Part shown: positions 7,652-15,161 of the stretch, piece after piece | How the letters are laid out: each line of letters starts with the position of its first letter | How positions within the stretch are numbered: position 1 is the first letter of the stretch | Origin: Peristeroidobacter soli | GTDB lineage: Bacteria > Pseudomonadota > Gammaproteobacteria > Steroidobacterales > Steroidobacteraceae | Direction of reading: 5' to 3' | Length of the DNA: 64,000 nt | Assembly: GCF_004138485.1 (NCBI RefSeq) | Contig: NZ_RYEV01000009.1 | Coordinates: 310,001 to 374,000 of the forward strand | Translations under genes and position numbers: made by a program | Notes under the pieces: model-generated | Seen by the model: only the letters and a program-made list of their open reading frames with translations | Database searches by the model: none | What the model was told of the DNA's origin: nothing

Positions 7652-8785
7652 ATGACTGACTACTCCAACCTGGCTCAGCTGCCGCTGTTCAGCAACTCGC
7701 TGCTGGACTGGTCCCTGGCGCTCGCGATCGCCGCCATCGCGCTATTCGTTATGCTGATGGCGCGCCGTGGCATACGTGCCTACTACAAACGTATGCAGGC
7801 GACCGCCGAGACCGAGCTGTTGGAAATTCCGCTGCAAGTGTTGAGTCGATCCACGCTGCTCACCCTGCTGGTCGTGGCGCTGTATATCGGCGCCCAGTGG
7901 CTGACAATGGGCCCCAAGACACAGCAAGTGCTCGGCTCGGCGGTCACCATTGCACTGTTCTGGCAGGTCGGCATCTGGATGATGGCCGCCGCATCCATAT
8001 GGCTCGAGCGCAAGCGTCAACGCAGTCTCGCCGCAGACCGTGCCGCCATCGGCTCGCTCGGCATCATCAGTTTCGTGGTCAACGTCGTCATTTGGGCGAT
8101 GATGCTGCTGTTGACGCTGGACAACCTCGGCATCGACATCACCGCGCTGATCGCCGGCCTCGGCATCGGCGGCATCGCCGTGGCACTGGCCGTGCAGAAC
8201 GTGCTCGGCGATCTGTTCGCCTCCTTGTCCATCACTCTGGATCGGCCGTTCGTGATCGGGGACTTTCTGATCGTTGGCGACTTCATGGGCAGCGTCGAAT
8301 ATATCGGCATCAAGAGCACGCGACTGCGCAGCCTGAGCGGCGAGCAGATCATCATTTCCAACAGCGACCTGCTCGGCAGTCGCGTTCGAAATTACGGGCG
8401 CATGCAGGAACGGCGCGTCGTATTCGCGACCAGCATCACTCGCGAGACGCCTATCGAATTGGTGGAGCAGATTCCCGCGCTGATCCGCAAGATCGTTGAG
8501 GACCAAGCCGATACGCGCTTCGATCGCAGCCACTTTGCCAAGCATGCGGCCACCTCGCTCGACTTCGAGACGGTCTACTACGTGCTCTCCGCCGACTACA
8601 ACAAGTACATGGACACCCAGCAGGCTATCAACCTGCGCTTGCATCGCGAGCTACAGCAAAGCGGCGCGGAGTTCGCATACCCCACGCAAAAGCTGTACCT
8701 GTCTTCTCAGGAGAGCCCTGCTGACGACGACGACAGCCCCGCCGCCAGGGGGCGCAATCGAGCCGAGCGACCTGAGGCGGCCTGA
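7652..8785 (+). CDS. MscS-family mechanosensitive ion channel
   Basis: A 377-aa inner-membrane protein. Four hydrophobic helices lead into the MscS core: a glycine/alanine-rich pore helix (ITALIAGLGIGGIAVALAVQ, residues about 164-183) and the beta domain beginning DRPFVIGDFLIVGDFMGSVE, then 'STRLRSLSGEQIIISNSDLL'. MscS channels open under membrane tension and release solutes on hypo-osmotic shock. GAGAGG lies just upstream of the ATG. The C-terminus ends in an acidic/basic low-complexity tail. The divergently placed trehalose synthase fits an osmotic-adaptation neighbourhood. Confidence 0.93.
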   Translation: MTDYSNLAQLPLFSNSLLDWSLALAIAAIALFVMLMARRGIRAYYKRMQATAETELLEIPLQVLSRSTLLTLLVVALYIGAQWLTMGPKTQQVLGSAVTIALFWQVGIWMMAAASIWLERKRQRSLAADRAAIGSLGIISFVVNVVIWAMMLLLTLDNLGIDITALIAGLGIGGIAVALAVQNVLGDLFASLSITLDRPFVIGDFLIVGDFMGSVEYIGIKSTRLRSLSGEQIIISNSDLLGSRVRNYGRMQERRVVFATSITRETPIELVEQIPALIRKIVEDQADTRFDRSHFAKHAATSLDFETVYYVLSADYNKYMDTQQAINLRLHRELQQSGAEFAYPTQKLYLSSQESPADDDDSPAARGRNRAERPEAA

Positions 8786-8896
8786 GGCGATGCACAGGCG
8801 CATCGATGATTCCACGCCGTCGTGTTCGCGCTTCAAAATACGACGATCGTGGATGTCCCTACTCGACGCCTCGGCCGCAAGTTACAGCTTTCGGTG

Positions 8897-10282
8897 TCAG
8901 GTTTCGGCCTTCGACGCTCGCAGTGCCGCCATGAAGCGATCGGCCCATGCATGGATGCTGTGCTCCCGAAGAGTCTCGAGCAACTGAGCATGACGCTCAC
9001 GACGCTCCCCGAGCGACATGTGCAATGCCGTCTGCAAAGCGTGCCCCAAAGCGCGTGGGTCGTAAGGATTGATCTGCAGCGCGGACGTGAGTTCACGCGC
9101 CGCTCCAGCCAGAGTCGAGAGCACCAGCACGCCCGGATCGTGCGGATCCTGAGCGGCAAGATACTCCTTGGCGACCAGGTTCATTCCATCGCGCAGCGGG
9201 GTGACCAGCCCCACGTGCGCCGAGCGCAGAAATCCCATCATCACGTTGTGCGCGAAGTTGCGGTTCAAGTATCTGATCGGCGTCCAGTCGGTATCGGCGA
9301 AGCGGCCGTTGGTCCGGCCCGCCGCCTGTTCCAGCGCACCGCGGATTTCGGCATACGACGGCACATCCTTGCGTGACAACGGCGCGATTTGCAGATACGT
9401 CAGCCGGCCGCAGTTGTCGGGAAACATTTCCAGGAACCGCTCGTATGCGGTAAAGCGCTCGACCAGTCCCTTGCTGTAGTCCAGACGATCGACCCCGATC
9501 ACGAGCTTGCGCCCCGAGAGACTGTCGACCATTCGCTGGACGACCTCGCTGGCGCGCGCTGCAATCGCCTCTTGCTGAATCGCATCGACATCGACGCCAA
9601 TGGGAAACACGCCGCAACGGACCGTTCGGTCGCCGATGTTCAGGTGCCCTTCGTCCACTACGCACTGCCTGCCGAACACGTGCGCGGCCGCGGTGAAGAA
9701 CGAATCGAGATCGCTCTGCGTCTGAAACCCGATAACGTCGTAGGCGACCAGGTCGCGCACCAACTCGGAGAATGTGGGCAGCACGCGCAGCGTTTCGATG
9801 TATGGAAACGGAATGTGCAAGAAGAAGCCAAGTGGCACCCGCACCCCCAGCTCTCGAAGCCGACACGCGAGCGGTATCAGATGATAATCGTGGGCCCAGA
9901 CGATATCGTCCGGTTTCAACAGCGGCTGCAGCTTCCGTGCGAACTGCCGATTCACGTCCTCATAGGCCGCGTACTCCTCGGGCTGAAAACGGAATTTGCT
10001 CGGCATGTAGTGGAACAGTGGCCACAGCGCGCCATTGGCAAAGCCACCGTAGTAGCGCAAAAACTGTTCGCGGCGCAGTTCGATCGTGGCGTAATTCACG
10101 CCTTCGCGTCGATCGAGCGCCGCTTCGCCGGGCTCCTGCTCGGTGAGCTCACCGCCCCAGCCGAACCACAGGCCGCCGGTTCCCTTCAAGGCGCTGAGAA
10201 TCCCCACCGCCAGTCCCCCTGGCGCTGCCGTCCGGCGCGGCACACTGACGCGATTTGAAACGCAAACGAGCCGTTCAGTCAT
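8897..10282 (-). CDS. otsA: Alpha,alpha-trehalose-phosphate synthase (UDP/GDP-glucose)
   Basis: A 461-aa GT20 enzyme that joins UDP-glucose and glucose-6-phosphate to give trehalose-6-phosphate in the cytoplasm. Visible signatures are VSNRVSVP with GGLAVG near the N-terminus, VWAHDYHLIPLA, GFFLHIPFPYIETLRVLP, GVDRLDYSKGLVERF, and LRDGMNLVAKEYLAAQ near the C-terminus, all at the usual spacing for OtsA. The start was set at ATG 10282; a longer frame to 10351 adds 23 residues with no family resemblance. No trehalose-6-phosphate phosphatase (otsB) is adjacent, so the second step must be encoded elsewhere. Confidence 0.95.
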   Translation of the reverse strand: MTERLVCVSNRVSVPRRTAAPGGLAVGILSALKGTGGLWFGWGGELTEQEPGEAALDRREGVNYATIELRREQFLRYYGGFANGALWPLFHYMPSKFRFQPEEYAAYEDVNRQFARKLQPLLKPDDIVWAHDYHLIPLACRLRELGVRVPLGFFLHIPFPYIETLRVLPTFSELVRDLVAYDVIGFQTQSDLDSFFTAAAHVFGRQCVVDEGHLNIGDRTVRCGVFPIGVDVDAIQQEAIAARASEVVQRMVDSLSGRKLVIGVDRLDYSKGLVERFTAYERFLEMFPDNCGRLTYLQIAPLSRKDVPSYAEIRGALEQAAGRTNGRFADTDWTPIRYLNRNFAHNVMMGFLRSAHVGLVTPLRDGMNLVAKEYLAAQDPHDPGVLVLSTLAGAARELTSALQINPYDPRALGHALQTALHMSLGERRERHAQLLETLREHSIHAWADRFMAALRASKAET

Positions 10283-10686
10283 CCCGCGCGCCCATGCGGC
10301 GCGCAGACGAATACGTTCTTTTTCACAATCTTCTCCCGCTATCAGCGCCAAACGCAGTGCCCCCTCCCCGACGAACAGGCGACTGCATTTGGCGACAACG
10401 AGACCTTACTTCTATTTGGCGCTCAGCTCAACCCCGAAGCCCAATTTGCGCCCCCATGCCGGGAGACAATGCATTGGCGCCAATGCATTGCCGGACGCAT
10501 CGCGAAACGCCGGCTCAGCGTCTGATATATTGGCCTCCAATGAATTTGTATCCATTCGATAGATGACATCGGTGGATCTTTCGACTCATTGGAACAGCCG
10601 CCGCGACTCGGCGTTATCGGATGGCTACGTTGGCGTTCGCACTACAAGGCACGCGCCCATACTTCCGCCCGCCCAAGGAGGCCGAG
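10283..10686. other. Non-coding spacer upstream of otsA carrying ATTGG/CCAAT repeats
   Basis: About 400 bases with no credible gene. It contains the 24-bp perfect palindrome at 10467-10490, a second small dyad ATTGG-CCT-CCAAT around 10525-10538, and ATTTGGCG repeats near 10385 and 10412. The local AT richness and repeated half-sites suggest a regulatory region shared by otsA (minus) and the small lipoprotein (plus). Confidence 0.5.
10467..10490. promoter_or_regulatory. 24-bp perfect palindrome (candidate operator)
   Basis: The 12-base half CAATGCATTGGC is followed directly by its exact reverse complement, centred on GCGC. A perfect 24-bp inverted repeat without a loop is the form of a dimeric-repressor operator (the LacI family uses such CG-centred sites), not of a terminator, as no T-run follows. 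It lies 184 bp upstream of the otsA start and about 200 bp upstream of the lipoprotein start. The regulator is not identified in the window. Confidence 0.5.
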
Positions 10687-10839
10687 ATGAATGTCGTGAA
10701 CACTTCCACCGTGCTGTTGAGCGCGGCCGTCCTGCTCTTGACGGCCGCTTGCTCCAGGCAAGCTGAACAGGTTTCTTCCGGCACGAAACAGGTCAGCGAC
10801 GTGATCAGCCTACGCAGGTCGCGCAGGCCGACGACCTGA
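10687..10839 (+). CDS. Small putative lipoprotein
   Basis: A 50-aa reading frame with a lipoprotein signal peptide and lipobox (LLLTAAC; predicted lipidated Cys at residue 20), preceded by AAGGAGG at 8-nt spacing. That is a strong translation start. The mature part is only about 30 residues (RQAEQVSSGTKQVSDVISL, then an arginine-rich tail). The end runs into the decayed channel-like sequence on the opposite strand, so the C-terminus may be a truncation or fusion artefact. Family not recognised; entericidin-like small lipoproteins are a loose comparison. Confidence 0.55.
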   Translation: MNVVNTSTVLLSAAVLLLTAACSRQAEQVSSGTKQVSDVISLRRSRRPTT

Positions 10840-10975
10840 TCGCGATCAAGCCAGAACACCGTGATCACAAGAACGAACAGGAACAGCACGAGCGGCCGCC
10901 CGCAGCAACAGCGTCCGACGCTCGCTGTGCTCGCCGCCGACGAACAGGCGGCGCCCGGGAACTTGCAGGCGACGA
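10839..10975 (-). pseudogene. Frameshifted remnant of a potassium-channel-family protein
   Basis: On the minus strand one frame reads RLQVPGRRLFVGGEHSERR, then TLLLRAA (about 10972-10893). A one-base shift then continues into LVLFLFVLVITVFWLDRD (10892-10839). Together these resemble the N-terminus and first membrane helix of bacterial two-helix K+ channels, in which 'FWLDRDGL' precedes the pore loop. The pore (TTVGYGD) is missing, no start codon other than TTG is present, and the frame is broken. This is inferred from pattern memory, so the family call is tentative while the broken-frame reading is firmer. Confidence 0.45.
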
Positions 10976-11073
10976 TTCAGCGTGTCGGCCGCCGGTTGCA
11001 ATGGTTAATACTCACGATGCTGACATCCAAAGGCGGCTGCGCCCGTTCGCGCCGGTATCGACATCTGACGTTC

Positions 11074-12345
11074 TTACAGCAGGAGAAACGCCGCAGCCGC
11101 GACGAACGTAGGCCCAAGCGCGCCGAGAAACAATCCGAGCGCACCGATGGTCTCGTTCGAAAAGCCGGCTTTGAGCAGCGACGCTCCAGCCGGGTTCGGG
11201 GCATTGGCAATCACGGTCAAACCGCCGCCCGCGACCGCGCCCGCCACCAACATGTACTTCGCCTGATCCGAGATACCCGCGATCAACGAGCCCAGATAGG
11301 TGAGCGCGGCGTTATCGGTAATCGCGGTGAGGCCCAAGGCGCCGAAGAACAATGCAAGCGGCTGCAATGCCGACACGATGGGCTGCAGCCACCACTGCTG
11401 CATCCCTCCGAGCACGACCAGGCCCGCGAGAAAGAAACCGACCAGCAATGCCTCTTTGATGATCAGCGGACTTTGGAAACGCTCATACGCCGTGGTGAAT
11501 CCCAGAAACAGTAGAAAGATACCGATGAACGCGATCGGATGATGCGCCATGGCGACCACCGCGGCGAGCAGAATGACGTGAACGGCGATGATCGGCAGTG
11601 GCATCGTATCGTCGGTAGAACGACGCATCGCATCGCCCTGAGAGGCCCGCGGCAGCTGCTTCCTCAGCAGGATAGTTGCCACGCTTGCATTGACGAATAC
11701 CGCCAACACGGCTTTCCATCCGAACTGATGCAACATGAACGTGCTGTCCCACTGCCATGTCGATGCGACCATCAGCACGGGCGGAGCCGCGTAGGCCGTC
11801 AAGGTGCCGCCGACGGACACGTTCACGAATAGCACGCCCAATGCGAGGTACTTGGAACGCTCCGGCAGCTCCGGCCGGAACACCAGCGGGGCCAGCGTCA
11901 GCGCGGCGAGCGTCATCGCCGCCGGCTCGGTGATCAACGAGCCCAGTAACGGAATGATGGACAAGCCCAACCAGACTCGCGCCAGCACCTCGTCGAACGG
12001 ACACACGCGCGCCAGCGCACCGATGAATCGGGACACCACATGCAATATCGGCTTCGAGGCTGCCAACACCATGATGACGAAGACGAACAGCGGCTCGGCG
12101 AAATTGCGGGATTCGGCATAGCTCAGCGCGCTCTCGGCGCCGTCGAGGAGCGCCAGCAGCGCGATGAACACGATGGCCCAGAAGCCGAACACGATCTCGA
12201 CTTCGCCCAGCAGATGGAACACGCCGGCATGCGAGGGAAACCGGAGTGACAGCCTCTCGAGCTGTTTCACAGAGAACGTATGCAGCAGCGCCAACGCGAA
12301 AATAACGGCTGCGACGATCTGAATGGTGGAGTTTGCAAAAGTCAT
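11074..12345 (-). CDS. Putative Na+/H+ antiporter (NhaD/ArsB-like, 11-13 helices)
   Basis: A 423-aa polytopic inner-membrane protein of the ion-transporter type annotated 'putative Na+/H+ antiporter'. Recognisable regions are EIVFGFWAIVF, LLGSLITEPAAMTLAALTLA (residues about 144-163), FVNVSVGGTLTAYAAPPVLM and LGLTAITDNAALTYLGSLI. The last, with a buried TDNA in a discontinuous helix, is typical of the Na+/H+ antiporter and citrate-transporter clan. ATG 12345 was chosen; ATG 12378 would add 11 hydrophilic residues. Neither has a strong ribosome binding site. Gene debris flanks it on both sides. Ion specificity is inferred. Confidence 0.8.
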   Translation of the reverse strand: MTFANSTIQIVAAVIFALALLHTFSVKQLERLSLRFPSHAGVFHLLGEVEIVFGFWAIVFIALLALLDGAESALSYAESRNFAEPLFVFVIMVLAASKPILHVVSRFIGALARVCPFDEVLARVWLGLSIIPLLGSLITEPAAMTLAALTLAPLVFRPELPERSKYLALGVLFVNVSVGGTLTAYAAPPVLMVASTWQWDSTFMLHQFGWKAVLAVFVNASVATILLRKQLPRASQGDAMRRSTDDTMPLPIIAVHVILLAAVVAMAHHPIAFIGIFLLFLGFTTAYERFQSPLIIKEALLVGFFLAGLVVLGGMQQWWLQPIVSALQPLALFFGALGLTAITDNAALTYLGSLIAGISDQAKYMLVAGAVAGGGLTVIANAPNPAGASLLKAGFSNETIGALGLFLGALGPTFVAAAAFLLL

Positions 12346-12463
12346 GCGCGCGCAGCCACTGCGTGGCGGCCCGACCATCGCGATTGCCTGTCGAAGAGGA
12401 AGGTCGTCGACACCCGGACGCGAATTCTAGCGGGTCCTTCCAAATGACTCCAGGCCCAGGCGC

Positions 12464-12571
12464 CGGCCCGAAGGCGGCCAGGTGATCGCCACCAGCGTCA
12501 CCTCCGGATTCATGGCCCCCTTCAAGCTCGCGTTGTTCGTGGCGTTGTTCATATCGATACCGTACGCGCTC
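12464..12571 (+). pseudogene. TatC fragment
   Basis: The plus-strand frame reads RPEGGQVIATSVTSGFMAPF, then KLALFVALFISIPYAL. This corresponds to the internal TatC stretch '(P)xGxxMIATxVxSPFxTPFKLxLxVxxFxxxPxxL', the periplasmic loop and third helix of the twin-arginine translocase subunit. The resemblance ends abruptly after PYAL; the following 'YQxWAFxAPGLxxHE' is absent. Only about 36 residues remain and there is no start codon context, so this is a dead fragment. An intact tatC should exist elsewhere in the genome. Confidence 0.6.
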
Positions 12572-12613
12572 ACCCGCGCGATCATCTCGCGCACTTGCGC
12601 CGGCACGCCCGGT

Positions 12614-12700
12614 TCACCGCAGGCCGGCCAGCACCGCCTCTGCGTCGGCCATTTGCGGCACGAGCTTCGGATGCACGAAGCTCGTGACCTCGAACCTTCC
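12614..12700 (-). pseudogene. Hydroxymethylglutaryl-CoA lyase fragment
   Basis: The minus-strand frame from 12700 reads GRFEVTSFVHPKLVPQMADA, then EAVLAGLR and stop. HMG-CoA lyases of the MvaB/YngG type carry the near-identical stretch 'xxEVTSFVxPKxVPQMADAxEVLAGL' after the first catalytic loop. Only 28 residues are left; the N-terminal GPRDGLQNE segment and everything after the match are missing. It lies next to the TatC fragment in the opposite orientation. Confidence 0.6.
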
Positions 12701-12802
12701 CGGACGAGGACTTCATTTTATCAAGAAATTTTCGGGTTGAATGATCCTCGCCGCGTTGTTCCAGCTTGCGCTTGTAGAGCGCGACGCAGCCGTCGCAGAT
12801 GG

Positions 12803-15148
12803 TTACCGAACCCCCAAATAACGATCCAGCCATTGCAGCCGACGTTCCCAGAAGTCGGCGATATTGTCCGGCCTCTGCAGAACATGACCCTCGCCTTCAT
12901 AGTCACGCAGTTCGGCGGTTTTACCCAAGCGCCGAAGCATGGCAAAGACGGCGCCACTGTCGGCAGCGATCCCGTCGTCGGTGCCCCGCCCGATCAATAG
13001 CGGAGTCTGCACGCGGTCGAGGAAAAATGACGGCGAATTCTCGAGGTAGCGCAACGGCTGTTCCCACGGCGTGGCGCGCATGCCACCCTGGCCGCGCTCG
13101 TAATAACCGATGTTGTACGCTTCGCCACTTTCGAAACGAGCATAGCTCTCGAAAAGATTGGAGGCGCCAGCGCCGGTCATGACGGCGGCCTTGAAACGCG
13201 TCGTGTGCGTGATCAATGACATCGTGTTGTAGCCCCCAAAACTCTGCCCCATGACCGCGAGTCGCTCAGGATCCGCGATGCCCAACTCGATCACTTTGTT
13301 GACCCCGGGCATCACGGCGTCGAGGACGTCCGCAATCGGTGCGCCCCCCTTCATGGGAACATCCGGGAACAGGACTGCGTAGCCGCGCGTCGCCAGCATC
13401 TGCATGTTGAACACGGGCCCCCAGCCAAAGCCGAATCGATTGAGCGCATCCGAGCCGTAGCTGCCACCGTATACCCAGACGACTAGCGGCAAGCGTTGTG
13501 CGGTGTGCGCACCAGGCGGCATCAGCAACGTGCCTTGCAGCCCCTCCCCCTTCGCGGAACGCCAATCGATCAGCTGCGTCTTGCCCATCTCGACCGCCGC
13601 CAATTGCGGATGGAATTTGGAGAGCTGCCGCGACTTGCCGCTGTTTACATCGAGTAGATAAAGCTCGTGAGGATGCGCCGCATCCTCCCTGAAGTAGGCA
13701 ACCTGCGAGCCGCCCGACGCGCTCGCGAGCAGTCGCTGCCCGATACGAGCGTCGTACTCAGCGATGCGGGTCGTTCTTCCGGAGCGCGGCTCGAGACGAT
13801 AGAACCCTTGCTGCTTCGACTGCGGCGCGTGCGTCCGCAGGATCATCGTGTCTTCACCCTTCGGCGACCAATAGGTGTTACGAGACGATTGCATCACGAT
13901 GTCTTCGATGCGCCGGTCGCCGACGGTAGCCAAGGCTCTGCCCGGGCGGCCATCCGCGGGCAATTCCCAGATGCGACTTGTTTGTTTCGCATCTTCCATC
14001 CCTTGCGGTGTATCCAGCACATAGACATGCGCTGTATCCCGACTCCACAGTGGCGGCCCCCAGCGCACGCCTTGCAGCTTCTCACCGGCAGGTAGCGTCA
14101 TCGCGGTCTTGGAACCGTCGTTCACGGCGACGACATAGGCGCTCCAATCCCGGAATCCTTCGCCGCCGCGCGACACATATGCGATTCGATCGCCCACCGG
14201 CGACCAGCTGAATTCCGCTGGATCTTCGGGAACGACGCCGTCGTCGAGCACGGTTTCGGCACCATCGCGCAATGAGTAAACACGCAGCGCGAAGCGAGCG
14301 AACTGGGTGTTGGGAACGAGGCCGACCGCGCCCAGGATGGCCACGCTCGCGCCGTCGGGCGATATCGCATGCCGCAGCGGATAAACGCGCTTTGCAATTC
14401 GCCGCAGGCGACCGTCGGCGAGGTCTACGCTGACCAGATCGGACAGATATCGATAATCGAGAAATGCGGAACTGTTCGCAGGCTTCGCGCCGGCGGCGGA
14501 CGGCTCCGTGGAATGAACGCTTACCCGCAGGGTATTCGCGCCGGGTTTCTCGAACTTCCGCCGATAGTCGGCGTTGAATTGTGAGATATCGTCGAGCGTC
14601 ATGCCCTCAGGCAGGGTCTTGAACACGATACGCGTGCCGTCCGGCGTCCATTCCGGACGATCACTGTTACGGAACATTCGTACGGTGGCATCGGAGAGCT
14701 TTCGCACTTGCCCCGTGCTTCGTTCCCACAACCACACCGCCGCTTTGCCGTCGCGATCGGAGTAGAACGCAAAGTGTCGACCGTCGGGCGACCAACTGCC
14801 ACTCCAACTGGCACCGTGCTCCGACGACAACTTCACGACCTTGCCCGTCGCCACTTCCATGAGCTGCGCGCGGAACACCGCGAGCCCCGCCCACATCGGA
14901 TAACCGCTCGCGGTGAAAGTTTGCGAGGGATACTCATACTCCAGCGATTCCCGAGTATCGGATGTATCGAACGCCAGCCAGCGTCCGTCCGGCGATGCCT
15001 GGATGCCATTGAAATAGTCGACATCGAGCTCGCTCACGACTGCCTGCACCGGCAACGCGACCGCATGTGTTTGTGCCACGGCGACGATGGCGACGAGCAT
15101 GCTGGCGCAAACCTGCAGCGCGCGATTGCGCAAGGAAATAACAAACAT
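12803..15148 (-). CDS. S9 family peptidase (prolyl-oligopeptidase/DPP-type), secreted
   Basis: A 781-aa protein with a signal peptide (about residues 1-30, ending VAVAQTHAVA), a beta-propeller with several 'SPDG' blades, and a C-terminal alpha/beta hydrolase. The catalytic Ser is in VMGQSFGGYN (about Ser636), the acid in GRGTDDG (about 724), and the His in EGEGHVL (about His755). Such enzymes cleave short peptides, often after Pro, in the periplasm. It follows the TonB receptor stop by 13 nt and is the last gene of the sigma-FecR-receptor-peptidase operon, so it likely digests the receptor's peptide cargo. Start ATG 15148 begins the signal peptide; the longer frame upstream overlaps the receptor gene. 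Confidence 0.92.
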   Translation of the reverse strand: MFVISLRNRALQVCASMLVAIVAVAQTHAVALPVQAVVSELDVDYFNGIQASPDGRWLAFDTSDTRESLEYEYPSQTFTASGYPMWAGLAVFRAQLMEVATGKVVKLSSEHGASWSGSWSPDGRHFAFYSDRDGKAAVWLWERSTGQVRKLSDATVRMFRNSDRPEWTPDGTRIVFKTLPEGMTLDDISQFNADYRRKFEKPGANTLRVSVHSTEPSAAGAKPANSSAFLDYRYLSDLVSVDLADGRLRRIAKRVYPLRHAISPDGASVAILGAVGLVPNTQFARFALRVYSLRDGAETVLDDGVVPEDPAEFSWSPVGDRIAYVSRGGEGFRDWSAYVVAVNDGSKTAMTLPAGEKLQGVRWGPPLWSRDTAHVYVLDTPQGMEDAKQTSRIWELPADGRPGRALATVGDRRIEDIVMQSSRNTYWSPKGEDTMILRTHAPQSKQQGFYRLEPRSGRTTRIAEYDARIGQRLLASASGGSQVAYFREDAAHPHELYLLDVNSGKSRQLSKFHPQLAAVEMGKTQLIDWRSAKGEGLQGTLLMPPGAHTAQRLPLVVWVYGGSYGSDALNRFGFGWGPVFNMQMLATRGYAVLFPDVPMKGGAPIADVLDAVMPGVNKVIELGIADPERLAVMGQSFGGYNTMSLITHTTRFKAAVMTGAGASNLFESYARFESGEAYNIGYYERGQGGMRATPWEQPLRYLENSPSFFLDRVQTPLLIGRGTDDGIAADSGAVFAMLRRLGKTAELRDYEGEGHVLQRPDNIADFWERRLQWLDRYLGVR

Positions 15149-15161
15149 GGATGCTTGCCTC

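Larger units (their letters stand above)
12346..12802. other. Spacer built of gene fragments
   Basis: About 450 bases without an intact gene. It holds a TatC-like fragment on the plus strand and an HMG-CoA-lyase-like fragment on the minus strand, both listed separately. A minus-strand stretch near 12745-12800 reads GSVTICDGCVALYKRKLEQ, whose CxxC pair suggests part of a zinc-binding protein. The fragments are out of frame with each other and lack starts. Confidence 0.5.

Noticed and set aside
12482-12662. Minus-strand frame AQVREMIARVSAYGIDMNNAT opposite the TatC fragment
   Set aside because: Looks protein-like, but it is the antisense of the better-supported TatC stretch and matches no family I recognise.
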